Origin: an uncultured Actinomyces sp.
GTDB taxonomy: Bacteria > Actinomycetota > Actinomycetes > Actinomycetales > Actinomycetaceae
Assembly: GCA_937926415.1 (NCBI GenBank)
Contig: CALBAF010000267.1
Location: forward strand, 1-5,683
Direction of reading: 5' to 3'
DNA length: 5,683 nucleotides
The translations under genes were made by a program, and so were the position numbers. The stretch's first letter is position 1; every line of letters starts with the position of its first letter. Below are positions 5,555 to 5,683 of this stretch, one piece after another. Below the pieces are notes generated by a model that was given only the letters and a program-made list of their open reading frames with translations, had not been told where the DNA came from and searched no databases.

Positions 5555-5683
5555 ATTGGTGGGGGCTGGCTGCGGTGCCCGTGGGCGGTGGTGGGGCCTG
5601 GCTACTCGCAGTAAGGAGAGCGCCGGTGTGGAGGGCGCCGGAGGGGCCGGAAGGCCTGGCTGCGGTGCCCGTGGGCGGTGGCG
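5548..5683 (+). CDS. Start of an unrecognised protein with an N-terminal membrane segment (partial)
   Basis: An open frame begins at ATG 5548, after an in-frame TAG at 5530-5532, and continues for 45 codons off the right edge. A run of G (5537-5541) could act as a weak ribosome binding site 6 nt before ATG. The product begins MRNWWGLAAVPVGGGG, continues AWLLAVRRAP, and so has a hydrophobic segment of about 18 residues followed by two arginines, like a signal anchor. LAAVPVGGG occurs at residues 7-15 and again at 37-45, from an exact 26-bp DNA repeat in the same frame. I do not recognise the family. Third-position GC (about 73%) is lower than in glyA or folD, and AGG, AGA and CTA codons appear, so it may be weakly expressed, acquired, or not a gene at all. 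An alternative start is GTG 5626 in the same frame, with AGGAG at 5614-5618. Confidence 0.35.
   Translation, partial: MRNWWGLAAVPVGGGGAWLLAVRRAPVWRAPEGPEGLAAVPVGGG
5566..5683. repeat. Direct repeat of 26 bp with a 90-bp period, cut by the window edge
   Basis: Bases 5566-5591 and 5656-5681 are identical, both beginning CTGGCTGCGGTGCCCG. The second copy runs into the window end, so the repeat could be the first two units of a longer array. The period is divisible by three, and both copies lie in the same frame of the ORF that starts at 5548. Confidence 0.8.

Noticed and set aside
1..5683. tRNA or rRNA genes, CRISPR arrays, transposases
   Set aside because: I found no cloverleaf or CCA-like tRNA pattern, no rRNA sequence, no regularly spaced short repeats with unique spacers, and no transposase motif.

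Overview
The window is about 62% GC by eye. It carries closely packed plus-strand housekeeping genes, strong GC-rich hairpin terminators and TAGACT-type -10 elements. Together with the protein sequences this points to a high-GC Gram-positive bacterium (Actinomycetota), most likely an Actinomyces/Schaalia relative. The genus is an inference from general resemblance, not from a database match.

Left third (1-1744): two cell-surface polysaccharide genes face each other. The 3' end of a WecG/TagA/CpsF (GT26) glycosyltransferase runs rightward off the left edge. A short, PglC-like polyprenyl-phosphate sugar-1-phosphate transferase runs leftward (1049-1744). Each ends in its own hairpin terminator (460-489 and 983-1024). 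About 490 bp between the terminators has no credible gene. The two enzymes would act in sequence in building a lipid-linked glycan: the sugar-phosphate transferase primes the lipid carrier and the GT26 enzyme adds a later sugar.

Middle (1745-4460): a 433-bp divergent control region separates the sugar transferase from a glyA-folD operon. Its left half has several operator-like dyads, including four GGTTAR half-sites around the transferase -10. Its right half has a run of perfect palindromes, a TAGACT -10 and a well-conserved ZTP (pfl) riboswitch immediately upstream of glyA. GlyA (serine hydroxymethyltransferase) makes 5,10-methylene-THF and FolD (methylene-THF dehydrogenase/cyclohydrolase) converts it to 10-formyl-THF. 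ZTP/ZMP accumulates when 10-formyl-THF is short, so the riboswitch closes a one-carbon feedback loop. folD starts 2 nt after glyA and is followed by two hairpins.

Right third (4461-5683): an exodeoxyribonuclease III / AP endonuclease gene has its own -10 and terminator. Beyond it is an AT-rich island (about 5441-5540) bounded by a perfect 14-bp inverted repeat. The right arm of that repeat contains the ATG of a new reading frame running off the right edge. This frame begins with a probable membrane segment and carries an in-frame repeat of 30-codon period.

Nothing here is clearly a new system. The least explained parts are the AT-rich island with its TGCAATTC sites, the repeat-bearing partial ORF, and the GGTTAR operator cluster.
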